A stretch of 64,000 nucleotides of DNA from Antilocapra americana (Eukaryota; Chordata; Mammalia; Artiodactyla; Antilocapridae): the NCBI GenBank assembly GCA_007570785.1, contig ML664174.1, positions 895,023 to 959,022 of the forward strand, written 5' to 3'. Below, in pieces: positions 37,401-49,400 of the stretch (its first letter is position 1; every line of letters starts with the position of its first letter). Both the position numbers and the translations under genes were made by a program. The notes under the pieces are model-generated. The model did no database searches and was not told the DNA's origin. It worked only from the letters and a program-made list of their open reading frames with translations.

Positions 37401-40400
37401 CAGCCACCTCATCCTCTGTCGTTCCCTTCTCCTGCCTTCAATCTTTCTCAGTATCAGAGTCTTTTCAGATGAGTCAGTTCTTTGCATCAGGTGGCCATCA
37501 GGTGGGGTGTGGATGGGCATTTTCAAATTGCTCTCAATATAGGCTGTATTGATGAACATTCCTACCAGCAGCATCTGAGAGTACCTGTTTATGCAGGATC
37601 TCACCAAATTAGTCCGTTATTAAACTTTTGGATTTTTTGCTCATCTGATGGATTGAAAAAGGCTACCTGAGTTGTTTCCATTTGCACATCTCAGAATGAG
37701 AAAAGTTGAGCATATTTTTACATATTGAAGAAATATATGGGTCTTGCCACCTCCTGCCATGAACTGTTCATATTCCTTTGCTGATTTTTCTTCTAGGGTT
37801 ATTGGTCTGTCTTTTCTGTTTCTAGGAGCTCTTTAAATCTTATGAAGATTGGGTTTTTGTCTGTGATATAAATTGCACATGTTTTTCCCATTTTGTCATT
37901 TGTCTTTTTACTTTGTTTAAAGTGGTTTTGGCCAAGCAGAGATTTTTTGATCATAGGGTTGTCTGGACAAGTAAATTATATGTTACGTAAAATAGCTAGA
38001 ATGATGTCTGCTACCTGGTAGGCATTGAAAGGATATTTTTTCCTTCCCTCCCCTCCATTCTGTGCTTTATCCAACTGTGCTCATTATCCTTCCTTAAATA
38101 TGACCTGTGCTTCCTGCCTTCATGTATTTTCTTATGTGGAATGTCTTCCTCTTCATTTTGGTCTGTGAAAATCCTACTCATCTCTTAAGCCCTAGCTCGG
38201 ATGTCATGGTCTTTCTTACATCTGAACTCCTGTACATCTGTTAGCTGTCAGAGTTCACCTTGGATCCTCGTAATATGCACACATTTATCATGCTTTTCCT
38301 GAGCCTCAACTTCCTTTTCTATAAATTGGAGAATGGCATTGAAACATGTTAATTATCATATGTGAAATCAATCGCCAGCCCAGGGTTGATGCTTGGGGCT
38401 GGTGCACCGGGATGTCCCAGGGGGAGGGAATTGGGAGGGAGGAGGGAGAGGGGTTCTGGAGGGGGAGCATATGTAAACCCATGGCGGTTTCATGTCATTG
38501 TATGGCAAAACCAACACAATAAAGTAAAGAAAATTAAAAAAAAAAAAAAAGAGTATGCAGAAATGAAAAAGAAAAAAAAATTGGAGTTGCTGGGGAAAGG
38601 ACTGGTTTGTTTTTATTACAAAATAATACATGTCTACTGTAAAATTGTAAAAACAATTTTTTTACTGAAAGACAGCTAAAAATAAGGAAACATAAAGTTT
38701 ACACCTATACAGGCGCACTCATCCAGAAGGGGCAGCCACTGTTTATAGATCCTTCCAGATCTTTCCTATCCCCTTATAAATATCTGTAGGGGAGAAAGAG
38801 AATTTTTTTTCAAACAAAAACCTGGAATATACTGTCCATATTATTCTGCAACTTACTTTCTTCATTCAATAAAATAACATAATTTAAAGCACCTGGCTCA
38901 GTGCTCTATCCATGGGAGCTATAACTATTCAATGCTCCTTGTAGTGATGTTTTTAAACTTTCTTTTGGCAGCAGAACACTTAGGAAACAAAACAGCGTAT
39001 GTGTGTTAGTCGCTCAGTCACGTCCAACTCTTTGTGATCCCATGCACTGTAGCTCCCAGGCTTTTCTGTCCATGGGATTTCCCAGGCAAGATAATGGAGT
39101 GAGTAGCTATTCCATTCTCCAGAGGATCTTCCTGACCTAGAGTTTGAACCCAGGTCTCCTGCTTTGCAGACAGATTCTTTACCGTCTGAGCCACCAGGGT
39201 GGAAGCCCCGTTGTAGAGTGGAGCCACGAGGCTCAGGTGAAAGTGGGTCAAGTGGAGGGCATAGAGTCCCTCACCCACTCATCTCCCTATCACTGTTAGG
39301 AAACCTTAGTGTGTTGGGTAGGATGTGAGTGCACCATGTTTACTGAGTGGCATTATTTTGGGTGTACACTATCCAGGGAGTTTTCACTCAGCTTGGAAGA
39401 TCCCAGCCAGCTGGAATTGGAAGATTTTCTTCCCAAATAGGTTGAAAGAGCTTGAGCGTTCTCTGCTACTGATGCTGCTGCTGCTGCTAAGTCACTTCAG
39501 TTGTGTCCGACTCTTTGTGACCCCACGGACTGTAGCCCACCAGGCTCCTCTATCCATGGGATTTTCCAGGCAAGAGTACTGGAGTGGGTTGCCATTGCCT
39601 TCTCCATGAGTGTTCTTGGTGAATCATGTAGCCCAGTGGTTCCTGCTTGGTTCCGTGCTGGTCTGTGATGGAGACCAGCATCTGTTTTTGTTGGTTCATG
39701 AAGAAATGAAAAAAAGTCAGTGAGGTGAGATGTCCATGAAGTTAAGCTTATTCCCTGGAGAAGGGAAAGACTTCCCACTCCAGTATTCTGGCCTGGAGAA
39801 TTCCATGGCCTATACAGTCCATGGGGTTGCAAGAGTCGGACCCGACCGAGTGACTTTCACTTTCAAGCTTATTGCCATTGAAATATATTTTATTTCATAA
39901 AATTATGGTGGTAATAATTAGTAGTTGTGTGTGTGTTTTAATGTCTTACCTAAATAAAAAGTTGGCCACTTTATGTTGGTCCCCTAAATTTGTTTCAAAA
40001 TTTTACTGATCCATGGAATTCTGAAGTCTAGAGAGAGCTGTTTCAGTCCATCGTGGCAACTTTGCCAGGACCTCCCTAAAACAATCCCAGACAGACAGTC
40101 TTGTGCCAGACAAGTCTGAGAACCACTATCCTTTGATGAAGTCTCAGCAGCTCTTCCAGGGCTGAGAGTGCACAGAACCACACCCGGCACAGCTGAGAGT
40201 GGCCAGTACCCCCCACCCTGGGGACTGTATTCCAAGGAAGTCCCTTTCTCAGTAACATTCTCACTTGCCTCATTGCCACCACTCTCTGGGAGCCAGAGTC
40301 GAACTGAGAACTCAAAGTTGTTGTTGTTCAGTTGCTAAGTCGTGTCCGACTCTTTATGACCCCACAGACTGCAGCACGCCAGGCTTCTCTGTCCTCCACT

Positions 40401-43400
40401 GTCTCCTGGAGTTTGCTCAAGTTCATGTCTATTGAGTCAGTGACGATATCTAACCATCTCATCTTCTGCTGTTTCCTTCTCCTCCTGCCTTCAGTCTTTC
40501 TCAGCACCAGGATTTCTTTTTCCGATGAGTCAGTTCTTTGCATCAGGTGGCCAATATTGGAGCTTCAGCTTCAGCATCAATCCTTCCAATGAATATTTAG
40601 GGTTGATTTCCTTTAGGATTGTCAGGTTTGATCTCCTTGCTGTTCAAGGGACTCTCAAGAGCCATCTCCAGCATGATGGTTTGAAGGCATCAGTTCTTCG
40701 GTGCTCAGCCTTCTTTGTGGTCCATTTCTCACATCCATATGTGACTACTGGAAAAACTATAGCTTTGACTATACAGACCTTTGTCGGCAGAGTGATTTTT
40801 CTGCTTTTTAATATGCTGTAAAGGTTCGTCATAGCTTTCCTTCCAAGGGACAGGTACCTCTGAATTTCATGGCTGCAGTCACCATCTGCAATGATTTTCG
40901 AGCCCAAGAAAAGAAAACCTGTCACTGCTTCCACTTTTTCTCCTTCTATTTGCCATGAAGTGATGGGACTGGATGCCATGATCTTAATTTTTTGAATGTT
41001 GAATTTCAAGCGAGCTTTTTCATTCTCCTCTTTCACTCTCATCAAGAGGCTCTTTAGTTCATCTTCACTTTCTGCCATTAGAGAGGTATCATCTGCATAC
41101 CTGAGGTTGTTGATATTTCTCCCAGGTCACCTCCCTCCCTGCCCACCTCCACAGACTGGGCTGGGGCTTATGAAGGGAGATCATGGTCTCTCCTAGGGGT
41201 GTTTTCAGCATAAGACCTATGAAAGAACCAAGGCTTCCTCCTTCTGTGAGCCTCTCAGAAGCTAAGATTTTGATTTCTGTCATTTAACCCAAAGTCCCCA
41301 TCACAGCAGTAGATGACAATAGATTGAGCTCAGAAGGCTATGGTTGTTAAAAATGTGTTGCCACCAGATTAGTCACTTGGTCCTTTGTATGTAAGAATAC
41401 TTGGACAGTGTAACAAGATATTTGGGGGTGTCTTTTATTCTCCTTAGATGGAGAAGAATTTTTGTTGGTTTGGGGAGAGAGATTTTGTCTGAACTGTAGC
41501 TAGCACTTTTTTTTCTTTGTTCATGTGAGAATTCTGACATAGTTTTCAACTTGTGACCACTTATTTATATTTGCAAAATAATCACAATGGTCTCAGTGTT
41601 TCTCTTGGTCCTCACCACAGCCCAGTGAGGTGGGTGTCAACCTTCTTGTTTTTACTGATTAAATCTGAGTTTCAGGGGATCTAAGTGACCGCTCACGTGG
41701 GAGGCAGAACTGACATCAGCCTAGCCCAAATCCTATCCTCTCTCCTCTGTACAGACAGGTCTTTCTATGCCTAGGGATTTTTTTTTTCCCTTCTCTGCAA
41801 AGTTGAACCATTGACCCTTAAGGGGTTTGAACTCAGGGTTCTTGGGGTCATTAGCATTGAGTTTCAATTAGAGAAACAAGTGATGGCCACAATAACAATA
41901 GTGACCGCACACTTCCAAGAAAGGACCCTTTGAGTTTCTACCTCGACCAGATTGGAGAGCTCTTTGTCAGCAGCATCAAGTTCAGAAATGTCCCAGGTGG
42001 TCTGGGCAGAACCTGAACTACTGTATCCGCTTCCCGGGGTGCTCTGTGGTGCTGACGCTGTGCTGAGCCATGGCACCAGACTAGAGCCACGAGGAGGAGA
42101 CCCCCACCAACCCACCAGCCCACTTGCCTCTCACTCTTTTGAGCTCTTAGAAGCCACCAGAAGGCTTGTGTTTTCTGCTGCAGTTAATTGTACTGACTTT
42201 CTCCTGGGAGTGAAGAGCAGGTGCCTGAGCATTTGGCTCCCAGTCCTGGTCCATGACAGCATCCAGAGATTCCGGGGTGGCGAACGAGCCCTCCCTCCCA
42301 TTCCAGCTCTCAAACCTGGGGCGCAGGCTGCGGCCTGGTTGGGGCTCTCAGTGTGAGATGGCGGTTGATTGCCCTGAAGAAGAGCGACATTGAAGCTCAC
42401 GTGAGCCAAGTCCTAGATCAACAGGGCAGAGGAAGGGCTGGAAGGTGTCAGACTCTGAGCCCTGTCCTGGTAGGGCATCAGCCAGGAAAGGAGGAGAGGG
42501 GGACTGCTCATGGCCTGGACCCCTGGGGCCAACACAACTGGAGTAGGGATGGTGGAGGGAGAGGCTCCCAGGACCTTACGCTGCTTGGGCAAGGAATCCA
42601 GTGGAGAAGCTAGGAGTGGGACCTGCTGGAGGAAAGAGCACCACCCCAGGCCAGTCCAGAGGCTTCTTGACTGAGCTTCTGCTGTGGTCTGAGCTGCCTT
42701 ATTGGGTGGCACAGGGGTCTAGTTGCCCTGGGTTGGAATCCTGGGGTCTGATTTACTGTTGTACATTCTTGGGCAGGTAATTACTCTCTCAGCTTCAGTG
42801 TCTACAAGGCACTCATACCCACCACAGTCCAGACACTTTTGTGTATACAGTGGTTCATATACATTGTGATAGTGACAGAGTAGTTACAACCGAAGCTGCC
42901 TTGTAGAATGTCCTGCCTAATAATAGATACATAGAAACTCAAATACCTCAGTTACCAAAGACACAAGCAGAAAATTTTCACAGATGTTATATAGATGTGT
43001 GAAAAAATGTAACCTCAGAAATAACAAAAAGGGAGCTACGGCAACACTGAAGTATCATTTATGATGATTGTTACTGATTTATGAAAAATTAATAAATGTT
43101 ATGCTGATGAGGCTCCAGTCCAAATGGTACATGTATACATTTTGATGCAGCTTTTTGGGAGCACTATCTCCAGTGTATACCTAGAGCCATAAATGTTTGT
43201 AATCTTTGGAATTAATTGCATTCTAGCCCGTGGAATTAAGCCTAAAATAATAATCGTTTTCAAAATATTTCTTACAAGAAGTCTTCAAACATACAGAATA
43301 AAAATTAGTTTAATGAACCCCCATACTAAAAGAATATGTTTAATATTTATTTATTTGGCTGTGCCAAGTTTTAGTTGCAGCACCTGAGATCTTCACTGCC

Positions 43401-46400
43401 ACATGTGGGATCTTCATTGCTGCATGCAGTATCTAATTCCCTGATCAAGGATTGAGCCCAGGCCCCCTGCATTGGGAGTATGGAGTCTTAACCACTGGAC
43501 CACCAGGAAGTCCCCTAAAAGAATATTTTTACTGAGGGAAAAAAAAGCCATATTAATCAGGATGTCCACAGTTGAAAATGTAAAACAATCTAAATAGGTA
43601 ACAGAATGAATGCATTGTGATTCATCTTCCTAGACTATGATGTAGCGATTAAGATGATAAATGTGAAAATCTAGAATTGTATCAAGTACCACCTAATAGT
43701 AAATGAAAAATCAGAATTTAAATGATCTCTACTGATAATGACAATAGCCTTTAAATGATATCTACTCCTTCTCCCCACCATTGCTTCCCCGCTTCACTCT
43801 CACAGGCAATGACAATGATATCTACAGATAATGACAATATACTTGAGCAGAGGTTGAAAGGTTGCCAAAGTATTTGCTGTGTTGAGGTGGAGGGCGATGA
43901 ATTCAATTCTTTCTTCTTGAATATTGTTGTTATATTAGTTTAACAATAAAATTAATCAGGGGGGTAGTCAGATTTTCTTCCCTGAATCAATCTGTGAACA
44001 CGTATTTGCTGGGCACCTATTCCACAAGCAATTTGTAAGCACAATAGGTTGTATTAATAAGAGATAAGGGGGGACTTCCCTGGCAGTCCAGTGGTTAAGA
44101 CTGCACTTCCACTGCATGGAGCATGGGTTTGCTACTTGGTCGGGGAGCTAAGATCCCACGTGTCACATGGTGCGGCCAAAATAAATAAATAAAATATAAC
44201 AGTTTATATGCCAAGGTTCATTGCTCGGCACTCTTAAAAAAAAAAAAAGGCGCGGCAAGGGACAGGCACTGGACTCAGTTTTAGGGCAGGGGCTAGTCCA
44301 TAAGAGGCTCAAACTCTACAAATGTCAGCGCTACATGAGACCAGTCTAACACCTTCATTTTGCAGTCGAGGGCCTTGAGGCCCAGAATACCCAGACAAAG
44401 CCTGGCAGTCCCCCCCAAAGGTGGGCACTCCCCCCAAACCAGCCAGCTGGCCTGGACCCTTTCTCCCTGACTCAAGGCACCTCCATTTTCCTGGAGTTGG
44501 GAAGAAGGCAGCCAAGTAGAGAACACTCTCCCAGTGCGGAGGCAGGAGCTAGATGTCCTGAACTGGAAGAGCACAGGGACGCTGCTCCCGGGAATGCCAA
44601 CCTCATGCCTCGCTTGTCTCCCCAGGACCCTGAGTGGGCTCAGCCAGACCCACTCCTCCCAGCAGCGTGTGGGGCTGTCCCAGACCGCCCGACTTTACCC
44701 AGCCCCTGCGGCCAGTGGCCAGCTGACCTCCAATGCCCTGCCCATGGGGCCAGGTCCCGAGCGGAGGGATGGTGCCCCACAGGCAGCATATCTGGACCAC
44801 CCGTCATCCTCCTGGGGTAAGGATGCCCTGTCTCTGGGTCCTCACAGAGCCTCCTTCTCCCCACCACTGCGTCCTGCTTCACTCTCTCAGAAAGGCTGAG
44901 TTGTCACCCTGTCCCTCATCCTTTCAGCCAACAAACAGTTGTCAAGCACCTGCTTTGTGTCAGGCTCCATGGGTCCCAAGCCAGCTGTTAGAGAGACTGT
45001 GCCCCCTTGAGATACTTAGACCTTGACTTGTCCTTTTCTGCCCCATCTGTCACCCGTCCTGCCTTTGCATCCTTCGTATCCAGCTGTGAACCTCCCCTCC
45101 TCGGCCCTGGTCCTTCCCTTTCATCCTTTCTGCAAAGCCTGAGCCTCCTGGACCAACCTGACCAGTCGCTTTTTTAGCCCCTACAGCAGGACCTCTGCTT
45201 TTTAGAGGAGAGAACCGAGCATCCCTGAGGATTCCACCTTCACACATTCTTGGTCGTTGCTCAGCAGTCCTTCCTGGGGTGCCTAGACACTTTGTCTCTC
45301 TCATTCCTTAGAGCAGTCTCTCCAAGTGGCCCCCACCTTCCCCAGCCCCATCCCATGGCCATGCTTCTCACTCCCCAGAGTCCTCACCTTCCTGCCCCTA
45401 TATGCGCTCCCCCTATGCCATGCACATCATTCCCTTACCCAAACCCGTACCTGAGCTGACTGGCTTTCTTTGTTTCCCATTTTTGAAGTTGAAGTGAAAT
45501 TCACATAATGTAAAATTTACCATTTTAAAGGGCACACCTCCATGGTGTTTAGGATATCCACAGTTTAATGCAGCTGCCACCACCGCTGTCTAATTACAGA
45601 ACATTGCCATTAACTCCAAAAAGAAGCCCCATGCCCGTTAAGCAGTCACTCTCTTCCCCCCCCCCACCCCTTTGCTGTCCTTAAAGATTTTGGATCTTAC
45701 CATGTGTGGCCTTTTGTGTCTGGATCCATCACTTGGTACAGTGTTTTCAAGGTGGACTCGTGCTGCGGACAACATGCGTGCGTGATCTTTCTTGCCATCT
45801 TGAAAAGGCAGCACCCCTCCTCTTGTCTAAGGCATGTGCCACTGTTTCTTGACTCCTCTGGACCCCTAGGCTGTCACTTGGCCTCCCCCCACCCTGGTTC
45901 TCCTCCCCCTTCAAACAGGAACACCCTCAGCCCTTCCCCTACAGCATATACAGTTGCTTATAAATCTCCCATTCTTTCTCTCTCTCATAAACACACCCAC
46001 ACACACAAGGTTATTTTCCTCTGCCATCCTTTTTGTCTCTGCTCGCTTCACAGTCAAGTCTACACAGACCTTTTATATTTCCCTTCTCAGCCCCTCTGCC
46101 TCCTGGCTTCCCTCCCTGGCCCCCAGGATGGAATGACTACCCCTGCCTTGTACATCCACTGCCACCACTCATGTTGAATGAAGCGCCCTCCTCTTACTCT
46201 GCCATAGTGACCTCCCGACTGCTCATCCTGCCTCCCCATTCACCTGCACACCCCAGCTTGAGGACACAACACCCCCACTTCCCTTTGACCGCTCCCTGAA
46301 AATTTCCTACCACCAGCTGAGTAAAGCGCCTTATCCTTGTTCTGGCTCTTGGGGCCTCCAAAACCTGACTCTCACCGTTCTTTCAGGCCTTCTCTTGGAA

Positions 46401-49400
46401 AACTGTCTATGCTGGCCAGTCTGAGCTACATTCTGTTCTCTGCGCTGGGGTTCAGAGCCCACCTGCCTCCCTTGCCAGCTGGGTGATATGGGATACAACC
46501 CATCCCTCATTGAGCCTCAGTTTCCTTACCTGTCAGATGGGAATGCTAACTGGGATCTAGGAACATGGCCAACATTCAACTACCTTAACCTACAAAGACA
46601 GCAATTTCTAATGGTTCTACCTAAAATAAGACTCCAGAGGGTTGAGAGTGGTTGTGCATGAAGCCCGAACTCAGTTGCTGGCCCATTGGCATTCCTCAGG
46701 AGATGTTGGACCGTGAGCTGTTACCCTGCCCCTACTATGGGACCTTGCATCCAGGAGGGACTTAGCAAATGCCCTTGGGATGTATTCAAGCCAGTCCCAT
46801 GTGGGCCTTTCTAGCCAGCCTCTGGAGGTCACAGCTGTGCCTCTCAGCCCTGCCCCCTGGACCCAAGCCCTCTCTCTGCAGGGCTGAATCTCACGGAGAA
46901 AATCAAGAAGATCAAGATCGTCTTCACTCCCACCATCTGCAAGCAGACCTGTGCCCGTGGGCGCTGTGCCAACAGCTGTGAGCGTGGCGACACCACCACC
47001 CTGTATAGCCAGAGCGGCCACGGGCATGACCCCAAGTCTGGATTCCGAATCTGTGAGTCCATTCCCAGCTCAGAAGGTTCCTGGCTGGCCCTGGGGGGGC
47101 GGGTGTGGGGGCGGCGGCCAGGGTAGGGGCTGGGGGGGATTGGTCAGAGGGACCAGCCTGCCTTGGCCTGGAGCCCAGATCTTCTGCAGGAAGGAAGCCT
47201 GGTGCTCTCCTACTGTGGCTCCCGTGAGCTGTCTGGGATCACACAACGCTGAGTCCTCACCCAGCTCTGTCACGTGTGACTTTGCAAGTCACACAACCTC
47301 TCTGAGTCCCAGTTTCCTCATAGAGAGGTGAAGGAGTAAATAGGGCCACTCCCCTAACCATCCTCCAGGTCACCATGGTGCTGAGGAAAGGCAAGGCCTA
47401 GTTATTATCCGTCCTCCTTCACTCCCGGGCCTCCTGGAAAGTCCCTGCATTTCCAAGGGGACCAGGTTCCGGAAGCCATCAGACGTGGGGGCCCGGTCAC
47501 CCAGCCCCCCCGCCCCCCACCCCTCCAGCCCGCATAGTAGGTGCTGCTGTATGCGTCTGCTGCCAGTCACCCTGAGTTCGGTGTTGTAGATTTTTGCCAG
47601 ATCCCCTGCCTGAACGGGGGCCGCTGCATCGGCAGGGATGAGTGCTGGTGTCCTGCCAACTCCACCGGGAAGTTCTGCCACCTGCCCGCCCCCAGGCTGG
47701 ACCAGGAGACTCCAGAGAGGGGCCCTCGCCACAGGGCCCCACTGGAGGGCCCCTTGAAGCAGTCTACCTTCACGCTGCCTCTCTCCAACCAGCTGGGTGA
47801 GCGTGGGGCTGGGGAACCACGTGGGGTGGGTGCTGGCATCCTGGTAGAGGAGATGGGAAACTGAGTCTCCAGCACTTCCTTCTCCTCCATCTTCAGGCTC
47901 AGTTTTGCTCCCTAAATTTTTTTCTGCCTTTCCTTCTGAGTTCATCGATTTATTTATTTATATATTTTTTGCCCTTACCCTCTCCTGGGTGCTATGAGTA
48001 AGACAAAGAGTCTAAGGGTAGGGTCCTGACTTTAAGGAACCCATGGGTCCTGGACAGGAGAGGGAAGATGCCTCTATTATTAGGTACCAAATAAAGGGTA
48101 AAAAAAAAAAATACAGACTTTTGTAGGAGATCAGGAGAGAGACCTGAGCTCGGGGTGTTCTGGGAAGGCTGCTTGGAGGAGGTGGACTTCAGTTAGGCCT
48201 TAAACAATGGGTTGGCTTTGGTTAAGCAGAGGGGCGTGGGAGGGCTTCCAGGGCAGAGGGACTGGTCTAAACAAAGGCATGGGGTGGGGACCACGCAGGG
48301 TTGGTTGGGCTGTGCAGGATCATGGGTGGAGGTGGAATCAGGAAGGTACTTTGGAAGTTGATAAGGAAGGTTCTTCATAGGAAGGTGTGGAATGAGGAGT
48401 CTGCGCTTTGTCCTGTCCTCCCTGAGAAATTCTTCTGGGCTTTGGGTAGAGAATGAAGAAACGGAGGAGAGATTTGGGGAGACACACAGAGGCCCACCTG
48501 AGGGCTGATGCCACTCCACAGAGGGTGGGGCCCTGTGTCCCCACCTCTGACCTCAGCCCCTGTGCCCAGCCTCGGTGAACCCCTCCTTGGTGAAAGTGCA
48601 CATCCGCCACCCGCCCGAGGCCTCGGTGCAGATCCACCAGGTGGCTCGGGTGCGAGGGGAGGCCGAGGAGGCCCCGGAGGAGAACAGCGTGGAGACCAGG
48701 CCCTCGCCCCGGCTTCCCATCGGCCCCGGCCACAGTCACTGGGACAGCAACCGCATCCCCGCCCGGTCCGGAGAAACTCCCCGGCTACCTCCCCCAGTGG
48801 TGCCCAGGACTCCGGCCCTGCTGGGCCGATGCTACCTGAGCACTTTAAACGGACAGGTGAGATTGTGGCTCCAGCCCCAGCCCTGGGGGCTTTGAGACAG
48901 TGACTGCTCCCCACGGTGCCCCTCCTCCTTCTCTCTCCTCCCCATTCTTAGAGAATGTGGGCATCTGCAGGGTCTCCCATTTCCCAGATGGGAAAACTCA
49001 GAGCATAAAATTGCCATGAGTGTCGAGAAGTTGGGCAAGCCAACCCAGGCTCCACTGGGTCCCTGTCAGTGCCAGGCACATAGAAGAGGACCCAAGAGAG
49101 GTCCCCTCTGCAAGGGACCAGTGTCCTCTGGTCTCAGCACATCCTGAGCTCCCTTGGAGCTGAGTGTAGGACCCTCGGGGCATGGACAGAGGGGCTGTTA
49201 GAACTGGCAGGGAATTTGGAGAGTTGTCACAGAGGTGTAAAATCAGCAAATGCAGGTTAAACCCCAAAGCCTTGGGCATGCGAAGATAATCATTCCTTCT
49301 TTTGTTGATGGGATCCGCAGTCAGTGATGGGAAATCAAGTGAGCTTTTCCGAGTCCAGGCACCTAAAGATAGGGGCTAAGCCAGACCCAGGATGGTTTTC

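Larger units (their letters stand above)
16033..44625 (+). other. LTBP2: LTBP2 intron 3 (28.6 kb), repeat-rich
   Basis: No coding exon is visible. The first 5 kb hold a CHR-2 SINE and a few MIR/L2 pieces; 16.75-19.1 kb is otherwise unique and GC-rich, including a 900-base open frame I do not believe. Further on are the inverted SINE pair (19.4-19.8 kb), a nested L1 (21.8-22.8 kb), two copies of an unassigned repeat (24.7 and 25.9 kb), microsatellites at 28.5, 28.9 and 30.5 kb with an assembly gap, and many Bov-tA copies. BovB fragments lie at 37.3 and 40.3 kb, a Charlie remnant at 36.4 kb and an L1 3' end at 38.4 kb. The stretches 26.1-28.4, 32.2-33.5, 34.2-35.7 and 41.2-42.7 kb show nothing I recognise. 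Confidence 0.85.
44817..46881 (+). other. LTBP2: LTBP2 intron 4 (2.1 kb)
   Basis: The intron holds an inverted ancient L1 piece at about 45478-45770, a long pyrimidine-rich tract at 45.8-46.35 kb of uncertain origin (possibly diverged L2) and a MIR at 46440-46560. No exon is visible. A strong pyrimidine tract and CTCTGCAG end it at 46881. Confidence 0.85.

Noticed and set aside
38510..38551. AATAAA and A-run as an LTBP2 or other gene poly-A site
   Set aside because: They belong to the 3' end of a ruminant L1 insertion.
40644..41078. Functional reverse-transcriptase gene
   Set aside because: Only the C-terminal part of a truncated BovB; the catalytic core is missing.
47529..47589. Extended exon 6 using the stronger upstream AG
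   Set aside because: It would shift the frame and introduce a stop after about 15 codons; the downstream AG restores the conserved I-Y-F-C junction.
48375..48914. 179-codon minus-strand frame across LTBP2 exon 7
   Set aside because: Shadow of a proline/arginine-rich exon with few stops on the opposite strand.
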